Below are positions 51,370-60,179 of a stretch of DNA of 64,000 nt, one piece after another (position 1 is the stretch's first letter; every line of letters starts with the position of its first letter). The position numbers and the translations under genes were made by a program. Source of the DNA: Sphingomonas naphthae (GTDB taxonomy: Bacteria > Pseudomonadota > Alphaproteobacteria > Sphingomonadales > Sphingomonadaceae); contig NZ_CP117411.1 in assembly GCF_028607085.1 (NCBI RefSeq), positions 1,240,001-1,304,000 of the forward strand, written 5' to 3'. The notes beneath the pieces are model-generated. The model did not search any database and was not told the DNA's origin. It saw only the letters and a list, made by a program, of their open reading frames with translations.

Positions 51370-52043
51370 TCCGCCCGGCCGCCCGATGGGCGGCGGGGGT
51401 GCTCGCCGCGCTGCTGCTGATCGCGCTCGCCGCCTGGATCGCGATCGGCGTGGTGCGCAAGGCGGCCGCGCCCGACCCCACCGTGATCGCCACCGCCAGC
51501 CTCGAATCGATGCGCGAGCAGAACCGGCTGGTGCCCTTCCAGGCGCGCTATGTCGCGGTGGTGACGGCCACCCAGCGGCGCTTCGGCCTGTCGGCGGAAA
51601 AGACGCTGATCCTGCCCGGCACTGTGCGCTACGAACTCGATCTCGCCGCGATCCGCCCGCGGGACGTGGCGTGGGACGCGGGCAGCCGGACGCTTTCGGT
51701 GTCGCTCCCCGATATCCAGCTGTCCGGCCCGGCGGTCGATTTGGGCGGCATGAAGGAATATGGCGGCGGCGGCCTGCTGACCCGCTTCACCGATGCCTCG
51801 ACCGTGCTGACCGATGCCGCGCGCAAGGCGGGGCAGGCCGAATTGCTCAACCAGGCCCGCGCCCCCGTGCCGATGCGCCTCGCCCGCGAAGCCGCCCGCC
51901 GCGCCGTCGTCCAGAATTTCGCGATGCCGCTGCGCGCGGCGGGGCTGGACGCTACGGTGCGGGTGCGCTTCGCCAGCGAGGCGGATTTCGAGCCGATGGA
52001 TCGCTCGGCCGAGCCCGGCGAGGTCTATCGCAACGGGGCGTGA
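51366..52043 (+). CDS. DUF4230 protein, membrane-anchored
   Basis: A 225-aa protein of the DUF4230 family. One N-terminal TM helix ('GVLAALLLIALAAWIAIGVV') anchors a mostly beta periplasmic domain. Typical stretches are 'TASLESMREQNRLVPFQARY', 'LPGTVRYELDLAAI' and 'LSVSLPDIQLSGPAVD', then a helical C-terminal region. Function is unknown in the family. Its ATG overlaps the stop of the MBL-fold gene, so the two are translationally coupled. A palindromic repeat follows. Confidence 0.88.
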   Translation: MIRPAARWAAGVLAALLLIALAAWIAIGVVRKAAAPDPTVIATASLESMREQNRLVPFQARYVAVVTATQRRFGLSAEKTLILPGTVRYELDLAAIRPRDVAWDAGSRTLSVSLPDIQLSGPAVDLGGMKEYGGGGLLTRFTDASTVLTDAARKAGQAELLNQARAPVPMRLAREAARRAVVQNFAMPLRAAGLDATVRVRFASEADFEPMDRSAEPGEVYRNGA

Positions 52044-52051
52044 AGGCCGAT

Positions 52052-52138
52052 CGTCATCGCGAGCGTAGCGTGGCGATCCAGTTTTGACGTTTCCTTGTGC
52101 GGCTGGGCTGGATTGCTTCGCTGCGCTCGCAATGACGA
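52052..52138. repeat. Palindromic intergenic repeat (CGTCATCGCGAGCGTAGCG type)
   Basis: Arms 'CGTCATCGCGAGCGTAGCG' and 'CGCTGCGCTCGCAATGACG' are imperfect inverted copies of about 30 bases. It is distinct from the other three repeat classes in the window and seen once here. It lies between the DUF4230 gene and nadA. Confidence 0.7.
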
Positions 52139-52233
52139 ATGGGGTTTGCCCTTTATCATCCGCCCCCGACACGCCATATCGCCCGCCATGCAGCATTGCG
52201 GCCCCCGCCGCACCCTCGCGGAGACCTGAGACA

Positions 52234-53232
52234 GTGACGATCGCCACCGGGGGCCTCGCCGGCCTCGACCTGCTCGCCGAGATCGATCGCCTCCGCAAGG
52301 AGCGCAACGCCGTGATCCTCGCGCATTATTATCAGGAGCCGGCGATCCAGGATCTGGCCGATTTCGTCGGCGACAGCCTCGATCTCAGCCGCAAGGCGGC
52401 GGCCACCGATGCCGATGTGATCGCCTTCTGCGGGGTGCGCTTCATGGCCGAGGTGGCCAAGATCCTGAGCCCGGAAAAGACCGTGATCCTGCCCGACATG
52501 GATGCCGGGTGCAGCCTGGAGGACAGCTGCCCGCCCGAGCAGTTCGCCGCCTTCCGCGCCGCCCACCCGGATCATATAGCGCTGACCTACATCAATTGCT
52601 CGGCGGCGGTGAAGACGCATTCCGACATCATCGTCACCTCGTCCTCGGCCGAGAAGATCCTCTCGCAGATCCCGATGGACCAGAAGATCATCTTCGCGCC
52701 CGACAAGAACCTCGGCGCCTATTTCAACCGCAAGACCGGGCGCGACATGCTGCTGTGGCCGGGAGCCTGCATCGTCCACGAGGCGTTTTCGGAGACCGAG
52801 CTGCTCAAGCTGAAGGCGCTGCATCCGGACGCGCCGGTCGCGGCGCATCCGGAATGCCCGGCCTATATCCTGGATCATGCCGACCAGATCGGCTCGACCC
52901 GCGCGATCCTCGATTTCGCTCTGTCGTCACCGGCGCAGACGATCATCGTCGCGACCGAGCCGCACATCATCCATCAGATGGAAAAGGCCGCCCCCCACAA
53001 GACCTTCATCGGCGCGCCGGGCGCGGACGGAAACTGCAACTGCAACATGTGCCCGTACATGGCGCTCAATTCGATCGAGAAGCTCTACATCGCGCTGCGC
53101 GACATGACCCCCCGCATCGAACTCGACGCCGACACGATCGATCGCGCGCGCAAGCCGCTCGAACGGATGCTGGCGATGGCGAGCGGCACGGTGGGGATGG
53201 GCGATCTGGGCGTGAAGGTGACGGGGGACTGA
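52234..53232 (+). CDS. nadA: Quinolinate synthase A
   Basis: A 332-aa [4Fe-4S] enzyme condensing iminoaspartate with dihydroxyacetone phosphate to quinolinate in NAD synthesis. The three cluster cysteines are in '[12 protein letters not shown]' (about 92), 'HPECPAYI' (about 209) and '[11 protein letters not shown]' (about 273). '[20 protein letters not shown]' and '[19 protein letters not shown]' are family signatures. The GTG start at 52234 is the best fit; the frame is open upstream through a palindromic repeat. nadB and nadC, often adjacent, are not in the window. A short gap separates it from the peptidase gene that follows. Confidence 0.96.
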   Translation: MTIATGGLAGLDLLAEIDRLRKERNAVILAHYYQEPAIQDLADFVGDSLDLSRKAAATDADVIAFCGVRFMAEVAKILSPEKTVILPDMDAGCSLEDSCPPEQFAAFRAAHPDHIALTYINCSAAVKTHSDIIVTSSSAEKILSQIPMDQKIIFAPDKNLGAYFNRKTGRDMLLWPGACIVHEAFSETELLKLKALHPDAPVAAHPECPAYILDHADQIGSTRAILDFALSSPAQTIIVATEPHIIHQMEKAAPHKTFIGAPGADGNCNCNMCPYMALNSIEKLYIALRDMTPRIELDADTIDRARKPLERMLAMASGTVGMGDLGVKVTGD

Positions 53233-53286
53233 CGGCGCCCGCGCCCGGCTTGGCATCGCGCGCCGTCGCGGGTACGACATGCGCCC

Positions 53287-55521
53287 ATGAACCGTATCCT
53301 TGGCTTCGCCGCCGCTGCCATCGCCATGACCGCCAGCCTCTCCGCCACCCCCGCCGCCGCCGAGCCGCTCACGCTCGACCGGGTGTTCGCCAGCCCGTCA
53401 CTCTCCGGGCCGACGCCGCGCGGGCTGCGCCTGTCGCCGGACGGCAAGATGGTGACCCTGCTGCTGCCGCGCGACAGCGACAAGGATCGCTACGATCTGT
53501 GGGCGATCGACACCGCCAACACCGCCAACCGGCGGATGCTGGTGGACAGCGCCAAGGTCGGCTCCGGCGCGGACGTGTCGGAGGCAGAGAAGATGCGGCG
53601 CGAGCGGCTGCGCATCGGCGGCACGCGCGGCATCACCGCCTATGATTGGGCGCCCGACGGCAAGTCGATCCTCGTGCCATTGGACGGCGACCTCTATCTC
53701 GCCACGCTCGACGGCAATGTCCGCCGCCTGACCAACACGCCCGCCACCGAGATCGACGCCAAGGTCTCGCAGGACGGCAAGTTCGTGTCGTTCGTGCGCG
53801 ACCAGAATTTCTACGTGATCGATCTGGCGACCGGCGCCGAGCGCCAGCTGTCGAAGGACGGGCAGGGCACCATCACCTGGGGCACCGCCGAGTTCGTCGC
53901 GCAGGAGGAGATGGATCGCTACACCGGCCATTGGTGGTCGCCCACCGACGGCCGCATCGCCGTGCAGCGCACCGACGAGGCGCCGGTCAAGGTCGTCTCG
54001 CGCGCGTCGATCGGCGCCAAGGGCACGCGGGTGTTCGACCAGCGCTATCCGGCGGCGGGCACGCCCAATGCGGTGGTCGAGCTGTGGCTGATGAACCCCG
54101 ACGGCACCGGCCGGGTGAAGGTCGATCTCGGCACCAACACCGATATTTATCTGGCGCGGGTGAATTGGGGGCCGGGCGGCAAGGCGCTCTATGTGCAGCG
54201 CGAGAATCGCGCGCAGACCAGGCTGGACATGCTCAAGGTCGATCCCGCGACGGGCGCGTCCACATTGCTGTTCACCGAGACCGCCAAGCCGAAAAGCTGG
54301 ATCACCCTGTCGGACGATCTGCGCATCCTGCGCGACGACAGTTTGATCTGGTGGTCCGAGCGCGACGGCCATGGCCATCTCTATCGCTATGCGGCGGGCA
54401 AATGGACCCAGCTGACCAAGGGCGCCTGGGAGGTGCAGGGCATCATCGGCCTGGATCAGGACGAGAAGAAGCTCTGGTTCACCGGCAATCGCGAGACCCC
54501 GCTCGAGGGGCAGGTCTACACGCTCGATTATGAGCGGCCGGGCAGCATCACGCGGCTGAGTGAGAAGGACTGGTCCTACGGCACGGCGCGTTCGCCCTCG
54601 GCCTCGATGGACCGGTCGGCGACGCGGATGCTGATGAGCCGATCCAGCCCGGACCAGCCGACCCAGACCTATCTGGCCGACAATCGCGGCAAGATGATCG
54701 CCTGGATCAACGAGAACAAGGTCGTCGCCGGCCACCCATATTACCCCTATCTCGCCCAGCATCGCCCCAGCCAGTTCGGCACGATGAAGGCGGCGGACGG
54801 CTCGGTCCTCCACTGGCAGATGATCACGCCCGCGCTGGAGCCGGGGAAGAAATATCCCGTGTTCTTCCAGCATTATGGCGGACCCGGTTCGCAGACCGTG
54901 TCGCGCGGCTGGATGTCGCCGATCGCGCAATATCTCGTGTCGAAGGGGTGGATCTTCTTCCAGATCGACAATCGCGGCTCGGCCAATCGCGGCGTCGCCT
55001 TCGGCCAGCAGATCTGGCACGCGATGGGCACGGTCGAGGTGGACGATCAGGTGGCGGCGGCCAAATGGCTCAAGACGCAGCCCTTCGTCGATGGCGCGAA
55101 GATCGCGACCTATGGTTGGTCGTACGGCGGCTATATGTCGCTGAAGATGCTGCAAAAGGCGCCGGGCGTGTTCGCCGCCGCCATCGCCGGTGCGCCGGTG
55201 ACCGACTGGACGCTGTACGACACGCATTACACCGAACGCTTTCTGGGCGATCCGCGCACCGACCTCAGGAGCTATCAGGTGTCGAACGCGCTGGCCGACG
55301 CCACCAAGATCCGCGACCCGCTGCTGATGATCCATGGCATGGCCGACGACAATGTCGTGTTCGAGAATTCGACCGCCTTCTACGCGGCGTTGCAGGAGGC
55401 CAAGGTGCCGTTCGAGATGATGGTCTATCCCGGCAAGACCCACGGCGTCAGCGGGGAGGGCGCGCAGACCCATGTGTGGAAGACGATCGAGAATTTCCTC
55501 GACGTGCATGTGAAGAAGTGA
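53287..55521 (+). CDS. Secreted dipeptidyl-peptidase IV-like S9 peptidase
   Basis: A 744-aa exported serine peptidase. The signal peptide ends near 'TASLSATPAAAEP'. An eight-bladed-propeller region (about 40-490) includes 'TAEFVAQEEMDRYTGHWWSP', whose Glu-Glu pair anchors the substrate amino terminus in DPP IV enzymes. The hydrolase domain has 'YGWSYGGYMSLKMLQKAP' (Ser about 612), 'MIHGMADDNVVFENS' (Asp) and 'YPGKTHGVSGEG' (His). It releases N-terminal dipeptides, preferring Pro or Ala at the second position, probably in the periplasm for peptide use. It is a second S9 enzyme, distinct in propeller sequence from the one at 40013. The FMN reductase gene follows at once. Confidence 0.95.
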   Translation: MNRILGFAAAAIAMTASLSATPAAAEPLTLDRVFASPSLSGPTPRGLRLSPDGKMVTLLLPRDSDKDRYDLWAIDTANTANRRMLVDSAKVGSGADVSEAEKMRRERLRIGGTRGITAYDWAPDGKSILVPLDGDLYLATLDGNVRRLTNTPATEIDAKVSQDGKFVSFVRDQNFYVIDLATGAERQLSKDGQGTITWGTAEFVAQEEMDRYTGHWWSPTDGRIAVQRTDEAPVKVVSRASIGAKGTRVFDQRYPAAGTPNAVVELWLMNPDGTGRVKVDLGTNTDIYLARVNWGPGGKALYVQRENRAQTRLDMLKVDPATGASTLLFTETAKPKSWITLSDDLRILRDDSLIWWSERDGHGHLYRYAAGKWTQLTKGAWEVQGIIGLDQDEKKLWFTGNRETPLEGQVYTLDYERPGSITRLSEKDWSYGTARSPSASMDRSATRMLMSRSSPDQPTQTYLADNRGKMIAWINENKVVAGHPYYPYLAQHRPSQFGTMKAADGSVLHWQMITPALEPGKKYPVFFQHYGGPGSQTVSRGWMSPIAQYLVSKGWIFFQIDNRGSANRGVAFGQQIWHAMGTVEVDDQVAAAKWLKTQPFVDGAKIATYGWSYGGYMSLKMLQKAPGVFAAAIAGAPVTDWTLYDTHYTERFLGDPRTDLRSYQVSNALADATKIRDPLLMIHGMADDNVVFENSTAFYAALQEAKVPFEMMVYPGKTHGVSGEGAQTHVWKTIENFLDVHVKK

Positions 55522-55531
55522 GGCGGCGGGC

Positions 55532-56068
55532 ATGAAGCAGGTCGCCGTCCTCGTCGGATCGCTGCGGCGGGAGTCGCTCAACCGCAAGCTTGCCGAGGCG
55601 CTGATGTTTCTCGGCGAGGGCAAGCTGGCGATGGAGATCGTCGAGATCGGCGGACTGCCGCTCTACAACGAGGATCTGTGGGCCGATCCGCCCGAGGCGG
55701 TGACGGCGTTCAAGGCCGCGATCGCCAAGGCCGACGCGGTGCTGATCGTCACGCCCGAATATAATCGTTCGATGCCCGCCGCGATCAAGAACGCGCTCGA
55801 CTGGGGCAGCCGGCCGATGGGCCAGAGCGTGTGGCCTGGCAAGAAGGCGGCGATGGCCGGCGCCTCGCCGGGCGCGGTCGGCACGGCGGTGGCGCAGGCG
55901 GCGCTGCGCACCACGATCGTAACGCTCGGCATGGCGCTGATGGGCCAGCCGGAGCTGTATCTGAGCGTGAAGGACGATACGTTCGCGCCCGACGGCGGCA
56001 TCGGCAATGAGAAGACCGCCAAATTCCTGGCCGGTTTCGTCGACAAGTTCGCGGCCTGGGTGGGATAG
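55532..56068 (+). CDS. NADPH-dependent FMN reductase (chromate/quinone-reductase type)
   Basis: A 178-aa flavodoxin-like oxidoreductase. The FMN phosphate loop 'LVGSLRRESLNRKLAEAL' starts at about residue 8, and 'VTPEYNRSMPAAIKNALDW' and 'AGASPGAVGTAVAQAALR' are the family's isoalloxazine-binding stretches. Proteins of this group reduce quinones, azo dyes or chromate at the expense of NAD(P)H and protect against oxidative stress. The ATG lies ten bases after the peptidase stop, with GAGGCGG as ribosome binding site, so the pair may be co-transcribed although their functions are unrelated. Confidence 0.94.
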   Translation: MKQVAVLVGSLRRESLNRKLAEALMFLGEGKLAMEIVEIGGLPLYNEDLWADPPEAVTAFKAAIAKADAVLIVTPEYNRSMPAAIKNALDWGSRPMGQSVWPGKKAAMAGASPGAVGTAVAQAALRTTIVTLGMALMGQPELYLSVKDDTFAPDGGIGNEKTAKFLAGFVDKFAAWVG

Positions 56069-56094
56069 TCGGCCGACGAAGCAGTGGGTAAACC

Positions 56095-56535
56095 TCAGCG
56101 CCGCAGCGCCGTCCCCGCGTCGATCGTCACCGTGCCGGGATGATATTTGTCGAGATGGCGGCGGATGATGCGCAGATTGCGGGTGTTCGATCGGAAGAAG
56201 AAATCGGGGATGGCGCCGATCCACGGCAGCGCGCCGAGCAGCGCATCCACGCCGACATTGCCGCCCATCCGCGCCATCTGCCATTTCGACATGCCGAGGT
56301 TGCGCGCTTCCCACACCATATAGGCGCCCATGCCAGCGGCCACGATCGGGCCGACAATGGGGATGAGATCGAGGATCACGTCGAGCCCGAACTGCTGTTT
56401 GGTGCCCGGCACGGTGAACCCACGCTCCATCAGCCTCTCCATCGCCTCGACCCGCTTGCGGACGGAGGGGGCATCGCGGCCGAGGCCGGGCAGGCTGTCG
56501 GTGAAGCGATCGAACGGCTGGGGCGAAACGGCCAT
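56095..56535 (-). CDS. DUF4112 protein
   Basis: A 146-aa small membrane-associated protein of the DUF4112 family. Motifs are 'FGLDVILDLIPIVGPIVAAG', which is the family hallmark, followed by a second hydrophobic segment 'GGNVGVDALLGALPWIGAIP' and 'DFFFRSNTRNLRIIRRHLD'. Two hairpin-like hydrophobic segments suggest membrane insertion. Function is unknown. The start has AAGGAG eight bases upstream, the strongest evidence for this ATG. It converges on the FMN reductase gene. Confidence 0.93.
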   Translation of the reverse strand: MAVSPQPFDRFTDSLPGLGRDAPSVRKRVEAMERLMERGFTVPGTKQQFGLDVILDLIPIVGPIVAAGMGAYMVWEARNLGMSKWQMARMGGNVGVDALLGALPWIGAIPDFFFRSNTRNLRIIRRHLDKYHPGTVTIDAGTALRR

Positions 56536-56600
56536 GATGGGTCTCCTTCCTGCCGGAGCGCGGGGCGGGGGCGAAGGTTCCCGTCCGGCCCTTTTTCATG

Positions 56601-56634
56601 CCGTTCGCCGTTCGACTACGTCCAGGACGAACGG
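56601..56634. repeat. Partial copy of the GTTCGTGCTGAGCG palindromic repeat
   Basis: Only the distal half remains: CCGTTCGCCGTTCGACTACG followed by TCCAGGACGAACGG. It matches the right arm of the copies at 12580 and 31738 but lacks the left arm. It sits between the DUF4112 gene and the lipoprotein gene. Confidence 0.55.
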
Positions 56635-56646
56635 GCGTTGGAGTGT

Positions 56647-57999
56647 TTAGCGCCCCACCTGATCCAGCGGATGGGCGCCCCGCGCATTCTCCTGCCACCC
56701 GGTCAGCGCCGGGTTCACCAGCGACCAGCGAACCGGCTGGGTCAGGCCCATGAACAGGCCGGAGGCATCGAGCGCGGCGCGGGCATCGGCGATAGCCTGC
56801 GCCCGCGCCTCGGGTGACGGCGCAGTACGGGCGGTGTCGAGCGCGCTATCCGCGTCGGCGCTGCACGGGGCGGCGCCCGACGAGGCGCAGGCGAAGCGGG
56901 CGATCGGCCAGTCCTCGGCCTCGGTCGGCGCCACCTCGTCGATCAGGCGGATGTCGGCGGTGGAATCGTCGAGCGTGGTCATCTCGGCTGCCACGCCGAT
57001 GCGCCGCCAGTCGGCCTGTAGCTGGCGGAACAGCAGGCGGGCGCCGGCACCGGGAGGCAGAGCGATCCTGAGCGGCTCCTCGGGTGCGGGCGCGGCCCCG
57101 GCCGTCGGCGGCCCGCCGGCGATCGCCACCGGCGCCAGGTTCGGCACGCCGATCAGCCGGGCGATGCGGGCGCGATCGATCGCGCGCGACAGGCGCAGGC
57201 GGTTGGCGGGGTCGCCCAGCCAGCCCGATCCGCGCATCACCCGCAGGCCGAACAGGCCGTGGACGGGGTCGTAGCGCAGCTGCCGCGCATCCACCTCGGC
57301 GGCCGCCACCAGCGGCAGATCGGCGAAGGTGCCGCCGGTGACCAAGCTGCCGAGCCCCGCGACATAGCGTGCCACCGCCTTCGACGCCCATTCCGCATGG
57401 ACCGTGACCACCTTGGGCGGGGGCGGCTCGGCATCGGCGTCGGGCGTCGCGGGGGTTTGCGGCAGGAGCAGGCGGAAGCGCGGCCCGTCGCGTTTCTCCA
57501 GCCGGAAGGGGCCGCCGCCCTCGCCGCGCCGCGCCAGCGCCATTTCGGGCGCGGCGAGCAACTGGAGCATGTCGGCGCGGGGGGCGGAGAGGCGGATCTC
57601 GATCACCTCGGGCGTGACCGCTACGATCTCCTCGATCGCGCCCAGCACGGGCTTCAGCAGATTGTCGCTGCGCCGGTCGATCGCGCGGCGGAGCAGGCGG
57701 GCGGCTTCCTCGGCGTCGATCGGGGCGCCGTCGGCGATGCGGAAGGTGTAATAGAGGCCGTCGTCCGACACATCCCACCGCGCCGCCAGCCCCGCCTCGA
57801 TCTGCCCGGTCGCGTCCAGCCGCACCAGCCCCTGCGCGATCGAGCCGAGGATCAAACCCGTCGCGGCGTCGATCGGCGCGCGAACCGGGCTGGGCAATTC
57901 GCCGACATTGCCGATCACGCTCACGTCGATCGGCCCCTCCGGCGCGCGCTCGCCACAGCCCGCCAGCGTCAGCAGCGCGAGGGGAAGCAGCCGCCTCAT
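56647..57999 (-). CDS. Oligopeptide-type substrate-binding lipoprotein (second of two)
   Basis: A 450-aa periplasmic solute-binding protein of the SBP_bac_5 (OppA/DppA) type. The signal '[16 protein letters not shown]' has a lipobox (Cys about 15). The mature part begins with '[20 protein letters not shown]' and '[20 protein letters not shown]', the most conserved SBP_bac_5 block, and ends with a lobe containing '[20 protein letters not shown]'. The central region is shorter and more divergent than in normal oligopeptide binders (which have about 500-540 aa), so binding may be altered. Its ATG overlaps the upstream lipoprotein stop (ATGA). No permease or ATPase gene is present nearby. Confidence 0.88.
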   Translation of the reverse strand: MRRLLPLALLTLAGCGERAPEGPIDVSVIGNVGELPSPVRAPIDAATGLILGSIAQGLVRLDATGQIEAGLAARWDVSDDGLYYTFRIADGAPIDAEEAARLLRRAIDRRSDNLLKPVLGAIEEIVAVTPEVIEIRLSAPRADMLQLLAAPEMALARRGEGGGPFRLEKRDGPRFRLLLPQTPATPDADAEPPPPKVVTVHAEWASKAVARYVAGLGSLVTGGTFADLPLVAAAEVDARQLRYDPVHGLFGLRVMRGSGWLGDPANRLRLSRAIDRARIARLIGVPNLAPVAIAGGPPTAGAAPAPEEPLRIALPPGAGARLLFRQLQADWRRIGVAAEMTTLDDSTADIRLIDEVAPTEAEDWPIARFACASSGAAPCSADADSALDTARTAPSPEARAQAIADARAALDASGLFMGLTQPVRWSLVNPALTGWQENARGAHPLDQVGR

Positions 58000-59510
58000 C
58001 CGCGCGGCCACAGGGTTCGGCTGGGGTGGAGGTTGGCGGGATTGTCGATCCAGCCACCGACCCGCGGGTTGACCAGCGCGCGGCTGACATAATGGTCGAT
58101 CGGCAGGATCGGCGCATCTTCGATCAGGATCGCCTCGGCCGCGCGCATCTTCAGGCGGCGCCGGGCGGGGTCTGGCTCGGCCAGCGCGGCATCGAGCGCG
58201 GTGTCATAGGCGGGGCTATCGTAGCCTGAGTAACTGACCGCGCCGGCATCCGATCGGTGGACGGCGAGGTAATTCTCCGGCGCGTCGATATCGCCGATCC
58301 AGCCCGAGCGGGCGATATCGAAATCCCCGCGCCGCATGCTCGCGAAGTGGAGCGACGCCTCGCTGTTGAGCAGCCGCGCCTCGACCCCCAGCGGCTTCCA
58401 CAGGCTGGCCAGCGCCACCGAGATGCGGCGATGTTCGGCATCGCTGTTGTAGCGGATGTCGAACGCGAGCGGGTGGCGCGGGCCGTAGCCCGCCTGCGCC
58501 AGCAGCGCGCGGGCGGCGGCGAGGCGGCGGACTTCGCTCCAGTCGGCCCAGACCGGGCGATAGGCGGGCAGGCCGGCGACGGCGGGCGGCACGAGGCCCC
58601 ATGCCGGCTGCGTGCCCATGCCGACGAGCCGCCCGGCGATCTTCGGACGATCCACCACCATCGAGAGGGCGCGGCGCACCCGCCCGTCGTCGAACGGCGG
58701 GAGGCGCGTGTTGAAAGCGAAATAATAGCTGCCGTTGTAGGGCGCGACATGCAGCGCGGCGGGGCGCTCGCGCTGGAGGTCAGCATAGCGGGTCGAGGGG
58801 AAATCGGCGGTGGTGTCGGCCTCCCCGGCGGTGAAGATGCGCAGCGCCGTCAGCCGATCGGCGACGGGACGCCACAGGATCGTCGCGAAGCTCCGGCCCG
58901 GCCCCTGCCAGCGCGGGTTGCGGCTCAGGCGGATCGCATCGTTGAGCGTCCAGCTGTCGAGCCGATAGGCGCCCGAGGTGACGAGCGGCCGCTCGTTCGT
59001 CCAGCCGTCGCCCGCCGCCGCGATGCGGTGAAGCGGCAAAGCGGCGATGGCGGGCTGGGCGAGCAGCGCGGGCAGGGCCGGGAAGGGCGCCTTGAGGCGC
59101 ACGACCACGCTGTCCCCGGCCGCCTCGACGGCCGCGACCGACTTGAACAGCGCCGCGTTGGGCGAGGCGGTCGCGGGATCGTTGAGGCGCCGGAAGCTGC
59201 CCGCGAAGCTGGCGGCGGTGATCGGTGTGCCGTCGGAGAAGGTCTGGCCGGGGCGCAGGCGGAAGCGCCAGCTCAACCCGTCGGCCGAGGGGCTCCAGCT
59301 GCTGGCAAGGCCCGGTTCGGGCAGACCGGCGGCGGACACGCGGGTCAGCCCTTCGAACTGGTCGATCGCCAGCCGGATCGAGGCGAGATCGGACGCCTTC
59401 TGCGGATCGAGGCTTTTGGCCTCGTCGTCGGCCAGACGGACCAGCACCGCCGGATCGCGGCCCTCGCCCGTTTGATGGCCACAGGCGGTAAGAACGAGGA
59501 GCAGCATCAT
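57996..59510 (-). CDS. Oligopeptide-type substrate-binding lipoprotein (first of two)
   Basis: A 504-aa SBP_bac_5 protein. The start ATG-ATG at 59510 is followed by '[11 protein letters not shown]', a very short signal with lipobox Cys. Core motifs are '[20 protein letters not shown]', '[20 protein letters not shown]', '[17 protein letters not shown]' and '[20 protein letters not shown]'. The normal job is to capture peptides for an ABC importer, but only these two binding proteins are here. The frame is open upstream through the tRNA-Leu gene; the first 38 residues of that longer frame are tRNA sequence. It lies 13 bases after the encoded tRNA 3' end, with no Shine-Dalgarno. Confidence 0.9.
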   Translation of the reverse strand: MMLLLVLTACGHQTGEGRDPAVLVRLADDEAKSLDPQKASDLASIRLAIDQFEGLTRVSAAGLPEPGLASSWSPSADGLSWRFRLRPGQTFSDGTPITAASFAGSFRRLNDPATASPNAALFKSVAAVEAAGDSVVVRLKAPFPALPALLAQPAIAALPLHRIAAAGDGWTNERPLVTSGAYRLDSWTLNDAIRLSRNPRWQGPGRSFATILWRPVADRLTALRIFTAGEADTTADFPSTRYADLQRERPAALHVAPYNGSYYFAFNTRLPPFDDGRVRRALSMVVDRPKIAGRLVGMGTQPAWGLVPPAVAGLPAYRPVWADWSEVRRLAAARALLAQAGYGPRHPLAFDIRYNSDAEHRRISVALASLWKPLGVEARLLNSEASLHFASMRRGDFDIARSGWIGDIDAPENYLAVHRSDAGAVSYSGYDSPAYDTALDAALAEPDPARRRLKMRAAEAILIEDAPILPIDHYVSRALVNPRVGGWIDNPANLHPSRTLWPRG

Positions 59511-59523
59511 CGCGGCAGCGCGA

Positions 59524-59609
59524 TGGTGCGGACGGCGGGACTCGAACCCGCACTCCCATGGGGAAGCGGATTTTAAGTCCGCTGCGGCTACCGGTTTCGC
59601 CACGTCCGC
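59524..59609 (-). tRNA. tRNA-Leu (anticodon UAA), CCA encoded
   Basis: The folded cloverleaf reads GCGGACG...CGTCCGC acceptor stem with discriminator A, followed by an encoded CCA (59524-59526). The anticodon stem-loop is GCGGA-CTTAAAA-TCCGC, giving anticodon TAA (UUA Leu). The long variable arm (CTTCCCCATGGGAG-like) is as expected for a class II tRNA, and the T arm is GCGGGTTCGAGTCCCGC. The D arm 'GGCGAAACCGGTAGCCG' is present. Length is 86 nt with CCA. Confidence 0.96.
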
Positions 59610-59666
59610 TCCATGATCGGCCAAAGGCCCGAATGGCCGGGAGCGGTCAACCCCAAAGGATGCCGA

Positions 59667-59951
59667 TCAGCCCTCGACGTTGAGGCGGGCGCGCATTTCC
59701 TTGCCGGGCTTGAAATAGGGCACGCGCTTGGCGTCCACCGCGACGGCTTCGCCGGTGCGCGGGTTGCGGCCGGTGCGGGCGGTGCGGTCGCGGGTCGAGA
59801 AGGTGCCGAAGCCGCGCAATTCCACGCGCCCGCCGGCGGCCAGCCGATCGGTGATGGTGGCGAAGATCGTCGAGACGATCTGCTCGATCTCCCGCCCGGA
59901 AAGGTCAGGATGCTCGCTCGCCAGCCGGGCTACGAGTTCGGACCGGATCAT
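59667..59951 (-). CDS. ihfB: Integration host factor subunit beta
   Basis: A 94-aa HU/IHF-fold DNA-bending protein that pairs with IhfA in transcription, recombination and replication. '[19 protein letters not shown]' starts the family, and '[20 protein letters not shown]' plus '[20 protein letters not shown]' form the beta arm with the conserved RNP. '[11 protein letters not shown]' marks IHF rather than HU. The ATG at 59951 has GGGGGAT upstream. It follows rpsA in the aroA-cmk-rpsA-ihfB order that is conserved across many proteobacteria. A terminator after rpsA suggests that it has its own promoter. Confidence 0.96.
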   Translation of the reverse strand: MIRSELVARLASEHPDLSGREIEQIVSTIFATITDRLAAGGRVELRGFGTFSTRDRTARTGRNPRTGEAVAVDAKRVPYFKPGKEMRARLNVEG

Positions 59952-60082
59952 ACATCCCCCAAAAACCACCCCGTCCACCGGGGAAGCGACGCCAGGCCGC
60001 ACCCGGCGGGTGCGACATCGTTACGCAACGCTTACGTTTTTGCAGCGCGATATCAAGAGCCACGCGCTCACGTGAGCGTAAC

Positions 60083-60121
60083 AAAAGTTAAGACGCGCGA
60101 AGCCGGCAGGCTCCGCGCGTC
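60083..60121 (-). terminator. Intrinsic terminator of rpsA
   Basis: Read leftward, GACGCGCG-GAGCC-TGCC-GGCTT-CGCGCGTC forms a 13-bp stem (60092-60121, one G-T pair) and is followed by TTAACTTTT. It lies about 60 bases after the rpsA stop. Confidence 0.85.
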
Positions 60122-60179
60122 CCAAGTGCCTCACTTTGCTACCGATGTGCAAATGCACGATCGGCAACGTCAGTGATTC

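Noticed and set aside
56647-59609. tRNA-Leu as the attachment site of an integrated island spanning the two lipoprotein genes
   Set aside because: No integrase, no repeat of the tRNA 3' end and no mobile genes are visible nearby.
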